Source: Sneathiellales bacterium | Lineage (GTDB): Bacteria > Pseudomonadota > Alphaproteobacteria > JANQFL01 | Reading direction: 5' to 3' | Assembly (NCBI GenBank): GCA_028277845.1 | Contig: JANQFL010000002.1 | Coordinates: forward strand, 45,053 to 109,052 | DNA length: 64,000 bases | Part shown: positions 38,096 through 47,613 of the stretch, one piece after another | How positions within the stretch are numbered: the stretch's first letter is position 1 | Layout: every line of letters starts with the position of its first letter | The notes under the pieces: model-generated | Seen by the model: only the letters and a program-made list of their open reading frames with translations | The model's database searches: none | What the model was told of the DNA's origin: nothing | Made by a program: the position numbers and the translations under genes

Positions 38096-38971
38096 TCAAT
38101 TCTTGACCGTGCCGAACGTCACGCCGCGCAGCAGGTGGTTCTGCAGCATGTAGGTGACGATGAACACCGGAACGAGGAACAAGGTGATAATGGCCGACAG
38201 CAAACCCCAGTCGACGCCCAACTGCCCGCCCATGGCCCGGGCCATGGCCACCGGCACCGTGCGGGTGTCGTTGCCGGTCAGCAGCAGGGCGAAAAGAAAC
38301 TCGTTCCAGGTGAGGATCAGGGCGAACACCGCGGTGGCGGCCAACCCGGCCTTCAACTGCGGCAGGCAGATGCGGAAGAACACCTTGAACTCGCCGGCCC
38401 CATCGAGCCGGGCCGCGTCCTCGACATCCTTCGACAGTTCATCGAAGAAGCTTTTCATCATCCAGACCGAAAACGCCATGTTGAACATGGCATAGAGCAG
38501 GATGATGCCGACATAACTGCCGCTGAGGCCGGTGATGCGGAACATCAGGAAGATCGGCACGATGACCACGATGGGCGGCAGCATGCGGGTGGTCAGAATG
38601 ACGAACAGATAGGTATCGTTACCCTTAAGCGGATAACGCGAGAAGCCATACGACGCCATGGTCCCGAGGATCAGGGCCAGCAGCACGCCCATGCCGGCGA
38701 TGAAGATGGAATTGAAGAAGAACAGGCTCATCCCGGTTGAGAACTGGGCACCCGATTCCGTCACCCGGTAGAACACGCTGACGAAGTTGTCCAAGGTCGG
38801 CGTGAAAAACAGCTTGGGCGGCGTGGCCAGGGCGTCCTGTCGGGTCTTGAACGCCGTCAGCACCATCCACAGGACAGGCGAGAAGTAGATCAATCCGACC
38901 AGTCCGCAGATGGCGGTGCGGCCCCACCCTGCTTCCCGTACGGAACGGCTTTTGCTGCGCGATGCGAACAT
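38096..38971 (-). CDS. Sugar ABC transporter permease (MalG/UgpE family)
   Basis: Permease of 291 aa with six helices and the EAA loop DVEDAARLDGAGEFKVFFRICLPQLKAGL. It begins MFASRSKSRSVREAGWGR with a basic cytoplasmic tail. The long upstream extension of the frame overlaps the preceding permease gene and is excluded. It pairs with the permease at 38974-39930, which stops 2 nt upstream of this start. C-terminal residues LLRGVTFGTVK are typical of the family. Confidence 0.9.
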   Translation of the reverse strand: MFASRSKSRSVREAGWGRTAICGLVGLIYFSPVLWMVLTAFKTRQDALATPPKLFFTPTLDNFVSVFYRVTESGAQFSTGMSLFFFNSIFIAGMGVLLALILGTMASYGFSRYPLKGNDTYLFVILTTRMLPPIVVIVPIFLMFRITGLSGSYVGIILLYAMFNMAFSVWMMKSFFDELSKDVEDAARLDGAGEFKVFFRICLPQLKAGLAATAVFALILTWNEFLFALLLTGNDTRTVPVAMARAMGGQLGVDWGLLSAIITLFLVPVFIVTYMLQNHLLRGVTFGTVKN

Positions 38972-38973
38972 GA

Positions 38974-39930
38974 TCAGGCCTCCCGTTCCCGGCGGTTGAC
39001 GAAGTAGAGATAGAGGTTCGTCAAGACGATGACGACGAACAGCAAAATGTAGGACAATGCCGACGACTGGCTGGTTTTGAAGAACTGGAAGGCCATGCGG
39101 TAGACGTAGACGGCGATCGATTCCGTCGATGCGCCCGGCCCACCGGCCGTGATGATGTAGACCAGGTCGAACAGCTTGAAGGTTTCGATTGTACGGAACA
39201 GCAGAGCCAGCAGCAGCAATCCCTTGATGTAGGGGAAGGTCACCGCCTTGAAGCGTTCCCACGGCGTGGCCCGGTCGACCTCCGCGGCCTCGTACAGATA
39301 GTCCGGGACGCTGACCAAACCGGCCAGAACCAGAAGCATGACGAACGGCGACCACATCCAGGCATCGGCGATGACGATGCCGGCGATGGCGCCCCACTTG
39401 GTCGCCAGCAGGGCCATGGCTTCGCCGGAAATGCTCCTATAGAGATAACTGACGACGCCGAAGGTCGGCTCGTAAAACAGCTTAAAGAATACCCCAACGG
39501 CGACGAACGACAACATCATCGGCGTCAGCACCAGCATCAGTATCTCGCGGCGCAGGGGAAACTTCTTGGCGAACAGAAGGGCCAGGCCGAAACCGATGAC
39601 CATCTGCGTCAGCACGCTCAGGGACACGATGGTCGCGGTCGTCTGAAAGCGCTCCCAGACCACCGGATCGGACAGGACCTTTTCGTAGTAGTACAGGCCG
39701 GCGAAGCGCGGCGGCTTTACGGATGAGGCCTTGTAATGAAAGAAGCTCAGACCGAACGACCACATCAACGGAAAGATGTTCATGACGAACAGCAGAACGA
39801 TGGCCGGCGTGACGAGCATGGCGCCGCGCCGTTTCGGGTCCATCAACCAAGGTAAGAAACCACCCATTGCACCCCGTCCCGTCGATTGTTGCTGCCGGTT
39901 GGCCGGCTTTAGTGTCGGGTCGTGTTTCAT
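38974..39930 (-). CDS. Sugar ABC transporter permease (MalF/UgpA family)
   Basis: Permease of 318 aa with six helices and the EAA-like loop YLYEAAEVDRATPWERFKAVTFPYIKGLL. It forms the channel with the MalG-type permease. The ATG at 39930 has a weak ribosome site; an ATG 21 codons further in (MGGFLPWLMDPKRRG) follows GGGGTG and may be the true start. A strong hairpin separates it from the binding-protein gene upstream. Confidence 0.9.
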   Translation of the reverse strand: MKHDPTLKPANRQQQSTGRGAMGGFLPWLMDPKRRGAMLVTPAIVLLFVMNIFPLMWSFGLSFFHYKASSVKPPRFAGLYYYEKVLSDPVVWERFQTTATIVSLSVLTQMVIGFGLALLFAKKFPLRREILMLVLTPMMLSFVAVGVFFKLFYEPTFGVVSYLYRSISGEAMALLATKWGAIAGIVIADAWMWSPFVMLLVLAGLVSVPDYLYEAAEVDRATPWERFKAVTFPYIKGLLLLALLFRTIETFKLFDLVYIITAGGPGASTESIAVYVYRMAFQFFKTSQSSALSYILLFVVIVLTNLYLYFVNRREREA

Positions 39931-39948
39931 TGGTCCAATTCCGAAGTT

Positions 39949-39979
39949 GCGGGAGTGACGGGGAGTGCGTCACTCCCGC
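39949..39979 (-). terminator. Strong hairpin after the second sugar-binding protein gene
   Basis: A perfect 11-bp stem (GCGGGAGTGAC paired with GTCACTCCCGC, 9-nt loop) lies between the binding-protein stop (40013) and the permease start (39930). No T-tract follows on the minus strand, so partial attenuation or 3'-end stabilisation is more likely than full termination. Confidence 0.6.
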
Positions 39980-40012
39980 TCTTCGATGCCCCTCCTTTGG
40001 GCTGTACCGGCC

Positions 40013-41458
40013 CTACTCGATACGTCCGGCTTCGGTCAGCAGCTCCTGCTGGAAGGCGGCGATGTTGTCGAGCGCTTCCTTGGCGGAGATCTGACCGGTA
40101 ATGGCCTTGTCGAACTGCTCCTGCTGCTGCGTCAGCAACTCAAAGAACTCGGGGATATGCCAGAAGTCCTTCTGCCATTTCAGCAGGTTCTTATGGGCCT
40201 TGTTCCACGGTTTGATGCCGTCGTACTCGGGCATGTTCATCACGCTTTGCAGGGCCGAATTGCCGCCGCTCTTGGCGAAGTTCAACTGCACGTCCTTGGA
40301 CAGCCACCATTTCACGACATTCAGCGATTCCTTGATGACTTCCTCGCTGTTCCAGGTGGTCAGCACGAACGGCTGGCCGCCCATGATGTCCCAACGCTCC
40401 ACTTCACCCTTGCCGTTCCTGGTGCCCGGCGTCAGGGCGACGGCGGTCTTGTCATGAACCTTGGACACCTTGGGATCGATGGCGGTCGCCGAAACGGCGT
40501 TCCAGTTGACGATGGCCGCAAGCTTACCCTGCATGAACAAATCGTTGATGGCGAAGATATCCATCTGGCCGGTCTTGGCGATCGGCGGGGAATACTTCAG
40601 CAGATCGACATACTTGGAAAAACCGGCGACGGCCTCGTCGGAATTGACCACGCCGATGGCCTGGGCCTTGGGCTGATTGGACTCGTCCCAAATCTTGCCG
40701 CCCGCCTGGAACACAAAGGCCAGGGCCTGGCACGACGAGAAGTCATAGCCCTTGCCGGCCTGGTAGGCGGTGCCGTAGAAGTCCTCGGTGGCGGTGCCGC
40801 TGCCCAGCTTGTCGCCCGGCTTACGGCGGAAAAACTCACCGATATTGCCCCAGGTGTTCCAGTCCACGCTTTCCCAGTCGGCGTAGGTGCACGGCAGGGT
40901 CTTGTTGTACTTGGCCTTGAACGCGGCCTGTTCACCGGCATCGCAGAACAGGTCCTTGCGATAGAAGGTGACCTTGGTGTCCGGCATCTGCGGGAAACCG
41001 TAGATGTTCTTCGACTTGTAGGGATAGGTGGCATACGCCTCGGTCAGCGCCGGATGCACGTCCTTGAGGATGGCCTGCAGTTCCGGATCGGCGTCGATGT
41101 ACTTGTTCAGCTTCATGAAATGGCCGCCTTCGATGAAGGTGCCGATCCACTGGCTGTCGGAAACCACCAGTTGATACTTCTTTTCGCCGGACGCCATGGA
41201 CGCGGCGACGCGTTCGTAGAAACTGCCCCAGGGGATGAAGTCGATCGCCAACTTGACGTTGTTGCCGGTCGGCGACTTGTAGGTCTTGTCGGCATATTCC
41301 TGCATGAACCGGGTGGGTCCCCAGTCCGGTGCCGCCATCTGGATGACGATATCCTTTGCGAGGGCCGGCGCCGATGAAGCGCTGACCATCGCAGCGAACA
41401 CGGCGCCGATCGCTAATCCGCCACTCGTTCTTATTGCTCTGCTCATGTCAATCTCCAT
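40013..41458 (-). CDS. Extracellular sugar-binding protein of the second ABC importer
   Basis: Periplasmic protein of 481 aa with a signal peptide (about 1-35, ending SSAPALAKD) and a SBP family 1 fold: KLAIDFIPWGSFYERVAASMASGEKKYQLVVSD, YGFPQMPDTKVTFYRKDLF, and QGKLAAIVNWNAV. Four cysteines in the middle (CDAGEQ, LPCTY, SSCQA) may form disulfides. It delivers a carbohydrate or polyol to the two permeases encoded downstream. The substrate is not readable; shared control with the xylose genes suggests a pentose-containing or related compound. Confidence 0.88.
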   Translation of the reverse strand: MEIDMSRAIRTSGGLAIGAVFAAMVSASSAPALAKDIVIQMAAPDWGPTRFMQEYADKTYKSPTGNNVKLAIDFIPWGSFYERVAASMASGEKKYQLVVSDSQWIGTFIEGGHFMKLNKYIDADPELQAILKDVHPALTEAYATYPYKSKNIYGFPQMPDTKVTFYRKDLFCDAGEQAAFKAKYNKTLPCTYADWESVDWNTWGNIGEFFRRKPGDKLGSGTATEDFYGTAYQAGKGYDFSSCQALAFVFQAGGKIWDESNQPKAQAIGVVNSDEAVAGFSKYVDLLKYSPPIAKTGQMDIFAINDLFMQGKLAAIVNWNAVSATAIDPKVSKVHDKTAVALTPGTRNGKGEVERWDIMGGQPFVLTTWNSEEVIKESLNVVKWWLSKDVQLNFAKSGGNSALQSVMNMPEYDGIKPWNKAHKNLLKWQKDFWHIPEFFELLTQQQEQFDKAITGQISAKEALDNIAAFQQELLTEAGRIE

Positions 41459-41506
41459 GCTTTCCTCTCAATGGGTTCGCTAGGTTTTTGGGTTTCTCCG
41501 GAACGG

Positions 41507-42610
41507 TCACCTAATTGCCGTTCCGGTTTCTTTGGCGAAGACGTGTGTCGTCGCGAGGTCGAAACCGCATGTCAGGCGGTCACCCACGCTGTACGCCATG
41601 GCCTGCTCTTCGGGCAGGACCATCTTCAAACGTGCATCGCCGGCCAACAGATCGAGAATGACCACATCGCCCAGGGGCTCGGTCAGATGCACTTCGGCCT
41701 CGAGGGTCGGTCCGTCGAAGTCCGACGACGCCGCCACGGGCATGATTTCATGGGGCCGGATGCCGAAGGTGAGTGCCTCTCCGACCGGGAATCGGGCCAA
41801 GGCGCCCTGCCAGGCGCCGCCGCCGAATTCGCCGAACGGCAGCGCCACGGACGGTACGGTGTCGGATCCCTTGCGGGTCGCAGCAAGCAGGTTCATCTGC
41901 GGCGAACCGACCATGCCGGCGACGTAGTCGTTGTCCGGCGCTTCGTAGAGTTCGTCGGGCGTGCCGACCTGCACCATGCGGCCTTCGCGCAGGACGCCGA
42001 TGCGCTGGCCCATGGTCAGGGCTTCCAGTTCGTCGGGCGTGGCGAATACGATGGTGATGCCGCGTTCGCGGTGGATGCGTTTGAACTCTGCCCGGGTGTC
42101 GTGGCGCAGCTTGGCGTCGAGATTGGTCAGCGGCTCATCCAGCAGCAATAGTTCCGGCCGCCGGATCAGCGCCCGGCCGATGGCGATGCGCTGCTGCTCG
42201 CCACCCGACGCAGTGCCGGGTTTACGCTCCAGAGTGTGGGTGAGTTTGAGCAGTTCGGCGACTTCGCCGATTCGGATTTCGATGTCCTTGCGGTCCATCC
42301 GCTGCTCACGCAGCGGAAACGCCAGGTTTTCCCGGATGGTCAAATGGGGATACAGGGCGAAAGTCTGGAACACCATGGCGATGCCGCGCTCGCGCACGGT
42401 TGCGTGGGTCCTGTCTGCGCCGTCCAGTTCAATGGTGCCGGCATCGGGCGTTTCGATACCGCAGATGGTGCGGAACGACGTGGTCTTGCCGCTGGCGCTG
42501 GGACCGAGCAAGGCAAAGAATTCGCCCTTCTCGACGTCCAGGTCGAGGCCGTCGACGGCGACGACCTCGTCGAAGTGCTTGACCAGCCCAGAGACCTTGA
42601 GGAAAGACAT
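41507..42610 (-). CDS. Sugar ABC transporter ATPase (MalK/UgpC-like) lacking the switch histidine
   Basis: ATPase of 367 aa with Walker A GPSASGKTTS, Q-loop MVFQTFALYPHL, an intact signature ASGGEQQR and Walker B LLLLDEPLTNLD. The H-loop, normally VTHDQ.EALTM, reads FATPDELEALTM, so the catalytic switch His is replaced by Pro. A TOBE-like C-terminal domain follows (about 240-367). It complements the second ATPase (36997-38085), which has the His but an altered signature. It is the first transporter gene of the operon, 45 nt after the VOC-protein gene and 49 nt before the binding-protein gene. Confidence 0.9.
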   Translation of the reverse strand: MSFLKVSGLVKHFDEVVAVDGLDLDVEKGEFFALLGPSASGKTTSFRTICGIETPDAGTIELDGADRTHATVRERGIAMVFQTFALYPHLTIRENLAFPLREQRMDRKDIEIRIGEVAELLKLTHTLERKPGTASGGEQQRIAIGRALIRRPELLLLDEPLTNLDAKLRHDTRAEFKRIHRERGITIVFATPDELEALTMGQRIGVLREGRMVQVGTPDELYEAPDNDYVAGMVGSPQMNLLAATRKGSDTVPSVALPFGEFGGGAWQGALARFPVGEALTFGIRPHEIMPVAASSDFDGPTLEAEVHLTEPLGDVVILDLLAGDARLKMVLPEEQAMAYSVGDRLTCGFDLATTHVFAKETGTAIR

Positions 42611-42654
42611 GACCTAGCGCCGTCCCCGCCATGATGTCCGATGCCGAGGCTCCA

Positions 42655-43128
42655 TCACGCGCCCCGCCGGTGTTCGTTGCGGCCGGACGCGTACAGCTGG
42701 TTGTCGTCCGAGATGTGCACATGGGCGTCATCGTCGAGAATATCCTGATCGATGACGTCGTCCGGCCGGCTGGCGATTTCCACCAGATTGCCGCCGGGGT
42801 CACGGGCGAACATCTGCATGGCGCCCGTGACCAGCCGGCGGACCTTTCCCCACGGCTTGATGTCGATGGCATCGGCATCCCGCAGGCGGCGAAACACGTC
42901 GTTGAAGTCGTCGACCACCAGGCAGAAGTGAGCCCGGAACGCCCGCGTATCCTCGAACTCGTTCATGTGGATCTGCGCGCCGTCGGCCAACTTGAAGAAC
43001 TGCGACGGAAAGTCGTGATCCGGCGTATCGTCCAGTTCCAGACCGATGACGTCACGGTAGAACGCGACGGCCTGGTCGAGATCGTCGACCAGGATATTGA
43101 CGTGTTGCAGAACGCGGCCGGTGGTCAT
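42655..43128 (-). CDS. VOC (glyoxalase/dioxygenase superfamily) protein
   Basis: Protein of 157 aa with two beta-alpha-beta-beta-beta modules: HVNILVDDLDQAVAFYRDVIGLEL in the first and CLVVDDFNDVFRRLRD...MFARDPGGNLVEIASR in the second. The His in LQHVNI and the Glu in NLVEI fit the usual metal ligands. VOC proteins include isomerases, lyases and dioxygenases, so the reaction is open. It lies between a sugar isomerase/epimerase gene and the transporter genes, suggesting a role in catabolism of the imported sugar. Confidence 0.8.
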   Translation of the reverse strand: MTTGRVLQHVNILVDDLDQAVAFYRDVIGLELDDTPDHDFPSQFFKLADGAQIHMNEFEDTRAFRAHFCLVVDDFNDVFRRLRDADAIDIKPWGKVRRLVTGAMQMFARDPGGNLVEIASRPDDVIDQDILDDDAHVHISDDNQLYASGRNEHRRGA

Positions 43129-43147
43129 GGTTTCGCTCTCCCGGGTT

Positions 43148-44035
43148 TCAGCGGATCAGCGGCACGATGTGCTCGCAGGAGCGCTTGACCATTTCGGTGT
43201 AGAACTCCTCGCTCAGAAGGCTCGAGCCGTGATCCTCGATGAACTTGAGTTGCTCTTCGGAGATATCGACCGGATTGGTCTCCACCTGGTTCGGCCACTT
43301 GGTCACCGGTGTGCGGTCGACGGGCGTGACGAATTCGAGCGTCATGGCGCCGTCGTAACCGACCTCGCCCAGGGTCTTGACGATCTCGACCCAATCGAGC
43401 TGGCCCATGCCGGGCGGCATGCGGTTGTTGTCGGCAACGTGGAAATCGGCCAGCAGGTCGCCCGCCGTGCGGATGGCGTCCATGAAATCCACTTCCTCGA
43501 TGTTCATGTGGAAGGCGTCGAGGCAGACGCCGCAGTTGGAGCCGACCTCCTTGGCCAGCGCCACCGCCTGATCGGCCCGGTTGAGGAAATAGGTCTCGAA
43601 ACGATTGAGGGGCTCGAGAGCCATCTTGATGCCGTAGGATTCGGTGAGCTCGTAGACTTCCTTCAAACCGTCCACGACCCAGCGCCATTCCTCCTCGGGC
43701 GTGCCGTCCGGCGTCACCTTGCCGACCGTGGCCGGCACGATGGTCATTTCCGAACCTTCCAGTTCGTGCACCATGGTGGCAACCCGTTTCATATAGTCGA
43801 CGGTGGCGGCGCGTTGGCCTTCGTCCTTGGCCGCCAGGTTGCGGTCCCCCAAGGTCAGGGTCACCGACCCCCAGCAAAACATGTCAAGCTCGCTCAGCAG
43901 CGCCCGCACGTCCCTGGTGTCGTACTGGTCCGGCTCGCCGCTGATTTCGATACTCTGCAACCCCCATTGCTTGCCGCGCTTAAGGGTGGTTTCGACGGGC
44001 TCCGCCCGCATCCAGTTATGAGTGGATAAGTGCAT
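43148..44035 (-). CDS. Sugar phosphate isomerase/epimerase (TIM barrel)
   Basis: Protein of 295 aa, first gene of the long sugar operon. It belongs to the xylose isomerase-like TIM-barrel family (D-tagatose epimerase/IolE type). Metal-ligand candidates are Glu in MALEPLNRFETYFL, Asp and His in GVCLDAFHMNIEE, His in LLADFHVADNNRMPPG and Glu in MTLEFVTPVD. The pattern LEPxNRxE and the C(L)DxFHMxxEE and HxxDxxRxxPG motifs are those of ketose 3-epimerases. It may epimerise a keto-sugar made by the Gfo/Idh enzyme. Its promoter and operator lie 100-150 nt upstream. Confidence 0.87.
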   Translation of the reverse strand: MHLSTHNWMRAEPVETTLKRGKQWGLQSIEISGEPDQYDTRDVRALLSELDMFCWGSVTLTLGDRNLAAKDEGQRAATVDYMKRVATMVHELEGSEMTIVPATVGKVTPDGTPEEEWRWVVDGLKEVYELTESYGIKMALEPLNRFETYFLNRADQAVALAKEVGSNCGVCLDAFHMNIEEVDFMDAIRTAGDLLADFHVADNNRMPPGMGQLDWVEIVKTLGEVGYDGAMTLEFVTPVDRTPVTKWPNQVETNPVDISEEQLKFIEDHGSSLLSEEFYTEMVKRSCEHIVPLIR

Positions 44036-44135
44036 CGCACATGCCCCCGATTGTTCCTGTTCTCCCTATGGCACGGTTGCTTTGGTCCGCGCCGGTCACG
44101 ACACTCCGGCCAACACACGCTCGAAGTTCGTCGTA

Positions 44136-44184
44136 TTAATTTATTTATTGAATTAATTTTGAATGGCTATGTATACATTGTCAA
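44136..44184 (-). promoter_or_regulatory. Promoter and ROK-type operator of the long sugar operon
   Basis: On the minus strand, TTGACA (44179-44184), a 17-bp spacer and CAAAAT (44156-44161) form a sigma-70 promoter. Overlapping the end of the -10 box is the palindrome TTAATT-N9-AATTAA (44136-44156). The same promoter and palindrome occur at 50822-50870 with one base different in the 23-base core. A repressor here would block polymerase directly. An extra inverted repeat, ATTTGAA-N6-TTCAAAT, lies upstream at 44213-44232. The rest of the 44036-44434 gap is AT-rich and holds no gene I can support. Confidence 0.75.
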
Positions 44185-44434
44185 TGAATTTTTTTTCCAA
44201 ATATAGATAATTATTTGAAGAAATATTCAAATTACGCAAAATCAATGGGTTAGAGAACCGAAAGCTCTCTATCCCACCAATTACGACATCATCCGGCCAG
44301 ACGGCCGTCACAAAGCGTTTAATTCAATAACTAAAAAAACATTCGGTATTGACGTTGGATTTCACAAAACCGAAGACCGGCAAGCGATGGAAAAATGACG
44401 GCAGACCGATAACGCACAACCAAAACGAACGGCG

Positions 44435-45211
44435 TCATGCACGTCCTCCACCGTTTCTGGGCGACCACCCTTCCGGCAACTGGCCGGCGATGATCAGACT
44501 GAGCACATCATCCTTGGAGACCTCCTCGATGCGGTGTGCGCCCACGCAATGACCGTTTTTCATGACGACGATGCGATCGCACAGATCGAATACATCGTGC
44601 ATGTCATGGCTGATAAGGAAGATACCGATCCCCTCCGACCGCAATTGCGTCGTCAAATCGGCGACCATCTTGGTCTCCGATGGCCCGAGCGCGGCGGTCG
44701 GCTCGTCCATGATCAGGATCTTGGCGTTGAAATAGATGGCACGGGCGATGGCGACCACCTGGCGCTGACCGCCCGACATGGTGCGGACCGCATCGTTGAT
44801 GTTGGTGAAATTGGGATTAAGCCGATGCAACACCTTGCGCGCCTCGGCTTCCATGGCGTCGTCGTTCAGCGTGCCCCAGCGGGTCTTCATCTCGCGGCCG
44901 AGGAACAGATTGGCCGGCGCATTGAGATTGTCGGCCAAGGCCAGGGTCTGATAGATCGTCTCGATACCGTAGGCCATGGCGTCGCGCGGGTTTTCGATCT
45001 CGGTCGGTTCGCCGTTGACGCGGATTTCGCCGCCGTCCAGCGGCATGGCGCCCGACAGGATCTTCATCAGGCACGATTTGCCGGCGCCGTTGTGGCCCAA
45101 CACGCCGACGACTTCGCCCGGATACAGGTCGACGGACACGTTGTCGACGGCGTGCACGCCGCCAAAGCGTTTTTCGATGTTGCGCATCTCTACGAGAGGT
45201 GTGTCGCTCAT
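44435..45211 (-). CDS. xylG: Sugar ABC transporter ATPase, single-domain XylG/FrcA-like
   Basis: ATPase of 258 aa with Walker [11 protein letters not shown], signature MSGGQRQV, Walker [13 protein letters not shown] and H-loop [16 protein letters not shown]. coli XylG/RbsA-type proteins carry two ATPase modules in about 500 aa, whereas this one has a single module, as in the FrcA fructose importer of rhizobia, and would work as a homodimer. It is the last gene of the dihaem/UnbV/xylF/xylH operon, 13 nt after xylH. The xyl assignment rests mainly on the permease and binding protein. Confidence 0.85.
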   Translation of the reverse strand: MSDTPLVEMRNIEKRFGGVHAVDNVSVDLYPGEVVGVLGHNGAGKSCLMKILSGAMPLDGGEIRVNGEPTEIENPRDAMAYGIETIYQTLALADNLNAPANLFLGREMKTRWGTLNDDAMEAEARKVLHRLNPNFTNINDAVRTMSGGQRQVVAIARAIYFNAKILIMDEPTAALGPSETKMVADLTTQLRSEGIGIFLISHDMHDVFDLCDRIVVMKNGHCVGAHRIEEVSKDDVLSLIIAGQLPEGWSPRNGGGRA

Positions 45212-45224
45212 GGCCTGCCTCCCC

Positions 45225-46427
45225 TCATCGCCGTTTCTTGTACATGGTGTCGAACCAGACGGCGCCGATCAGCACCAGGCCGATGATCACCTGCCGCATG
45301 GCGCTGGAAACCCCCATCAGGACCATGCCGTTTTCCAGGCTCTGCATGACCACGGCGCCCAGGATGGCGCCGGCGATGGAACCGATGCCGCCGGCCAGCG
45401 ACGTGCCGCCGATCACGGCGGCGGCGATGACGCTCAACTCCGCCAGCATGCCCATGCTGTTGGCGCCGGCGTTGAGCCGGGCCGTCGTGATGACCGCAGC
45501 GATGCCGCACAGAACGCCCATGATGACGAATACGATCAAGGTGGTTTTCTTGACGTCGATGCCGGACAGCTCCGCCGCTTCCGGATTGCCGCCCATGGCG
45601 AAGACATAGCGGCCGAAACTGGTGACCCGCGCGATCAGCGTCATGGCAACGATCACGGCGATCAGGATCAACACCGGCACCGGAATGCCACGGGCGACTT
45701 CGGACCGCGGCTTGTAGTACGAATTCATGACCAGCACGAAGCCGATGATCAGGCCGGTCCAAAGAAGGAACAGCGCAATCTCCACGGCGATCGGCTTGAC
45801 GGCAAATTCATGACGCTTGCGGCTTTGCCGGTTTTTATAAGTCAGCAACGCGACGACGGCGATGGCAACAACACCGAAGACCCAGCTCCAGGTTTCGCCA
45901 ATCGACCCGTGAATACCGCCGCCGAGCAACTGATAGGTCGGATCCATGGGCGCGACCGTACGGCCGTCGGTAACCAGAAACGCACCGCCCCGGAACATCA
46001 ACAATCCGCCCAGCGTCACCACGAAGGCCGGGATGCCGGTGTAGGCGACCCAGTAGCCCTGCCACGCGCCGATGACAGCGCCGAGCGTCAGCCCAATCAG
46101 GATGGTCAGCGGCCAGTTCCAGACGGCACCCAAGGTAAATATGTCGACCTGCAGCCAAGCGATGATCATGCCCGTGAACCCCATGACGGAACCCACCGAC
46201 AAGTCGATATGCCGGGCGACGATCACCAGCACCATGCCGGTTGCCATGATGCCGACGACGGAACTTTGAACCGCCAGATTGTACAGATTCCGGGCGGTCA
46301 GAAAGATCCCGCCGGTCAGGACATCGAGCCCGATCCAAATCACCAGCAGGATGGCCACCATGGCGATCATGCGGGTATCGAGTTCACTGGCGCGGATCAC
46401 GCGCGCGATCGGGTTGTCCTGCCCCAT
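45225..46427 (-). CDS. xylH: Xylose-type ABC transporter permease
   Basis: Permease of 400 aa with about ten helices. It has the monosaccharide-permease signatures [64 protein letters not shown] and [22 protein letters not shown]. The length and the long basic central loop ([15 protein letters not shown]) match XylH rather than the shorter RbsC (about 320 aa). It forms the channel for the sugar captured by the adjacent XylF-like protein. Confidence 0.9.
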   Translation of the reverse strand: MGQDNPIARVIRASELDTRMIAMVAILLVIWIGLDVLTGGIFLTARNLYNLAVQSSVVGIMATGMVLVIVARHIDLSVGSVMGFTGMIIAWLQVDIFTLGAVWNWPLTILIGLTLGAVIGAWQGYWVAYTGIPAFVVTLGGLLMFRGGAFLVTDGRTVAPMDPTYQLLGGGIHGSIGETWSWVFGVVAIAVVALLTYKNRQSRKRHEFAVKPIAVEIALFLLWTGLIIGFVLVMNSYYKPRSEVARGIPVPVLILIAVIVAMTLIARVTSFGRYVFAMGGNPEAAELSGIDVKKTTLIVFVIMGVLCGIAAVITTARLNAGANSMGMLAELSVIAAAVIGGTSLAGGIGSIAGAILGAVVMQSLENGMVLMGVSSAMRQVIIGLVLIGAVWFDTMYKKRR

Positions 46428-46455
46428 GGATAACTCCGTCCAGTCAAAGTAAGGA

Positions 46456-46482
46456 GCGGGCGGCGGACTGTCCGCCGCCCGC
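46456..46482 (-). terminator. Strong hairpin after xylF
   Basis: A perfect 12-bp, fully GC-rich stem (GCGGGCGGCGGA paired with TCCGCCGCCCGC, 3-nt loop) lies 15 nt after the xylF stop and 28 nt before the xylH start. No T-tract follows. It is likely to attenuate or to protect the xylF 3' end and so raise binding protein over permease. Confidence 0.6.
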
Positions 46483-46497
46483 GTTACGGTAAGCGTA

Positions 46498-47547
46498 TCA
46501 GTTACAAGCCGCTGGTGCGTTCTGGCTCACACCCTGGCAAACGACGTCCTTTTTCACCCAGCCCGCCTTGATGACCACGTCGAGGTTGTCTTTGGTCACC
46601 GGCACGGGCGGCAGAAGAATCGCGTCCATCTTCACGCCCTTGGCGCCACCGCTCCAGGAAATCGCACCCTTGACGGCACTGCCGGTCTGGCCCTTGGCCA
46701 GTTGAACGGCAATCTCGCCGGCCGCCTTGCCCAACGCCCGCGCGTCTTTCCATACCGACACGGTCTGCAGGCCGCGGGCGACCCGGTTGAGGGCGGCATG
46801 ATCGCCGTCCTGACCGGACACCGGCAGACCTTCCATGCCCTGCGCCGTCAACGCGGCGACCACACCGCCGGCCGTGCCGTCATTGGACGCGACCACGGCG
46901 TCGACCTTGTTGTTATTCTTGGTCAGAATCTGCTCCATGTTGCGCTGGGCGTTTTCCGGCTTCCAGCCATCGGTGTACTGCTCTCCGACGACCTTGATGT
47001 CGCCCTTGTCGATGGCCGTCTTGAGGACCTCGAGCTGGCCGCCGTGCAGGAAGTCGGCGTTCGGATCCGTCGCTGCGCCCTTGATAAAGACGTAGTTGCC
47101 CTTGGGCTGAACCTTGTAGACGGCCCGTGCCTGCATACGGCCGACCTCGACATTGTCGAACGTCAGATAAAAGACGCCCGGCGCCTCGATCAGGCGGTCA
47201 TAGCCAAGCACCGGAATACCTTCGGCCTGTGCCTTGGCGACGGCAGGCAGAATGGCGCCGCTGTCCCAGGCCAGAATGATGATGGCGTTGGCGCCGCGTG
47301 CAATCAGACTCTCGACGTCGGCCAATTGTTTCTCGGCCGAGCCGCCGGCGTCGGCACTGATGTATTTCGCGCCGGCCGCGTCCAACGCACTCCTGATGCC
47401 GGCCTCATCGGTCTTCCAGCGCTCCTCCTGGAAATTGGACCAACTGACGCCAACGACAAGATCGGCCGCCATGGCGGCACCGGCAATGACCATGCCGCCA
47501 ACGGCACCGGCGACGGCACCCAGGAGCCCCTTGGTTAACTTTTTCAT
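46498..47547 (-). CDS. xylF: Xylose-type periplasmic binding protein
   Basis: Binding protein of 349 aa with a signal peptide (about 1-28, ending AGAAMAAD). The type I periplasmic fold has [53 protein letters not shown] and [16 protein letters not shown], all typical of XylF. It carries D-xylose or a similar aldose to XylH. The ATG at 47547 follows GGAGGAAC. Two cysteines near the C-terminus (VVCQ, AACN) may pair. It follows the UnbV-like gene by 66 nt in the same direction. Confidence 0.9.
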   Translation of the reverse strand: MKKLTKGLLGAVAGAVGGMVIAGAAMAADLVVGVSWSNFQEERWKTDEAGIRSALDAAGAKYISADAGGSAEKQLADVESLIARGANAIIILAWDSGAILPAVAKAQAEGIPVLGYDRLIEAPGVFYLTFDNVEVGRMQARAVYKVQPKGNYVFIKGAATDPNADFLHGGQLEVLKTAIDKGDIKVVGEQYTDGWKPENAQRNMEQILTKNNNKVDAVVASNDGTAGGVVAALTAQGMEGLPVSGQDGDHAALNRVARGLQTVSVWKDARALGKAAGEIAVQLAKGQTGSAVKGAISWSGGAKGVKMDAILLPPVPVTKDNLDVVIKAGWVKKDVVCQGVSQNAPAACN

Positions 47548-47613
47548 ATGTTCCTCCGCTGCTTCCTCTTTGGTTTCACAACTTCGTTCGCCACGCATTT
47601 ATCGGATACGCGG

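Noticed and set aside
44213..44232. ATTTGAA-N6-TTCAAAT as an independent operator
   Set aside because: The stretch is extremely AT-rich, where 7-bp inverted repeats arise easily; kept only as a note in the promoter entry.
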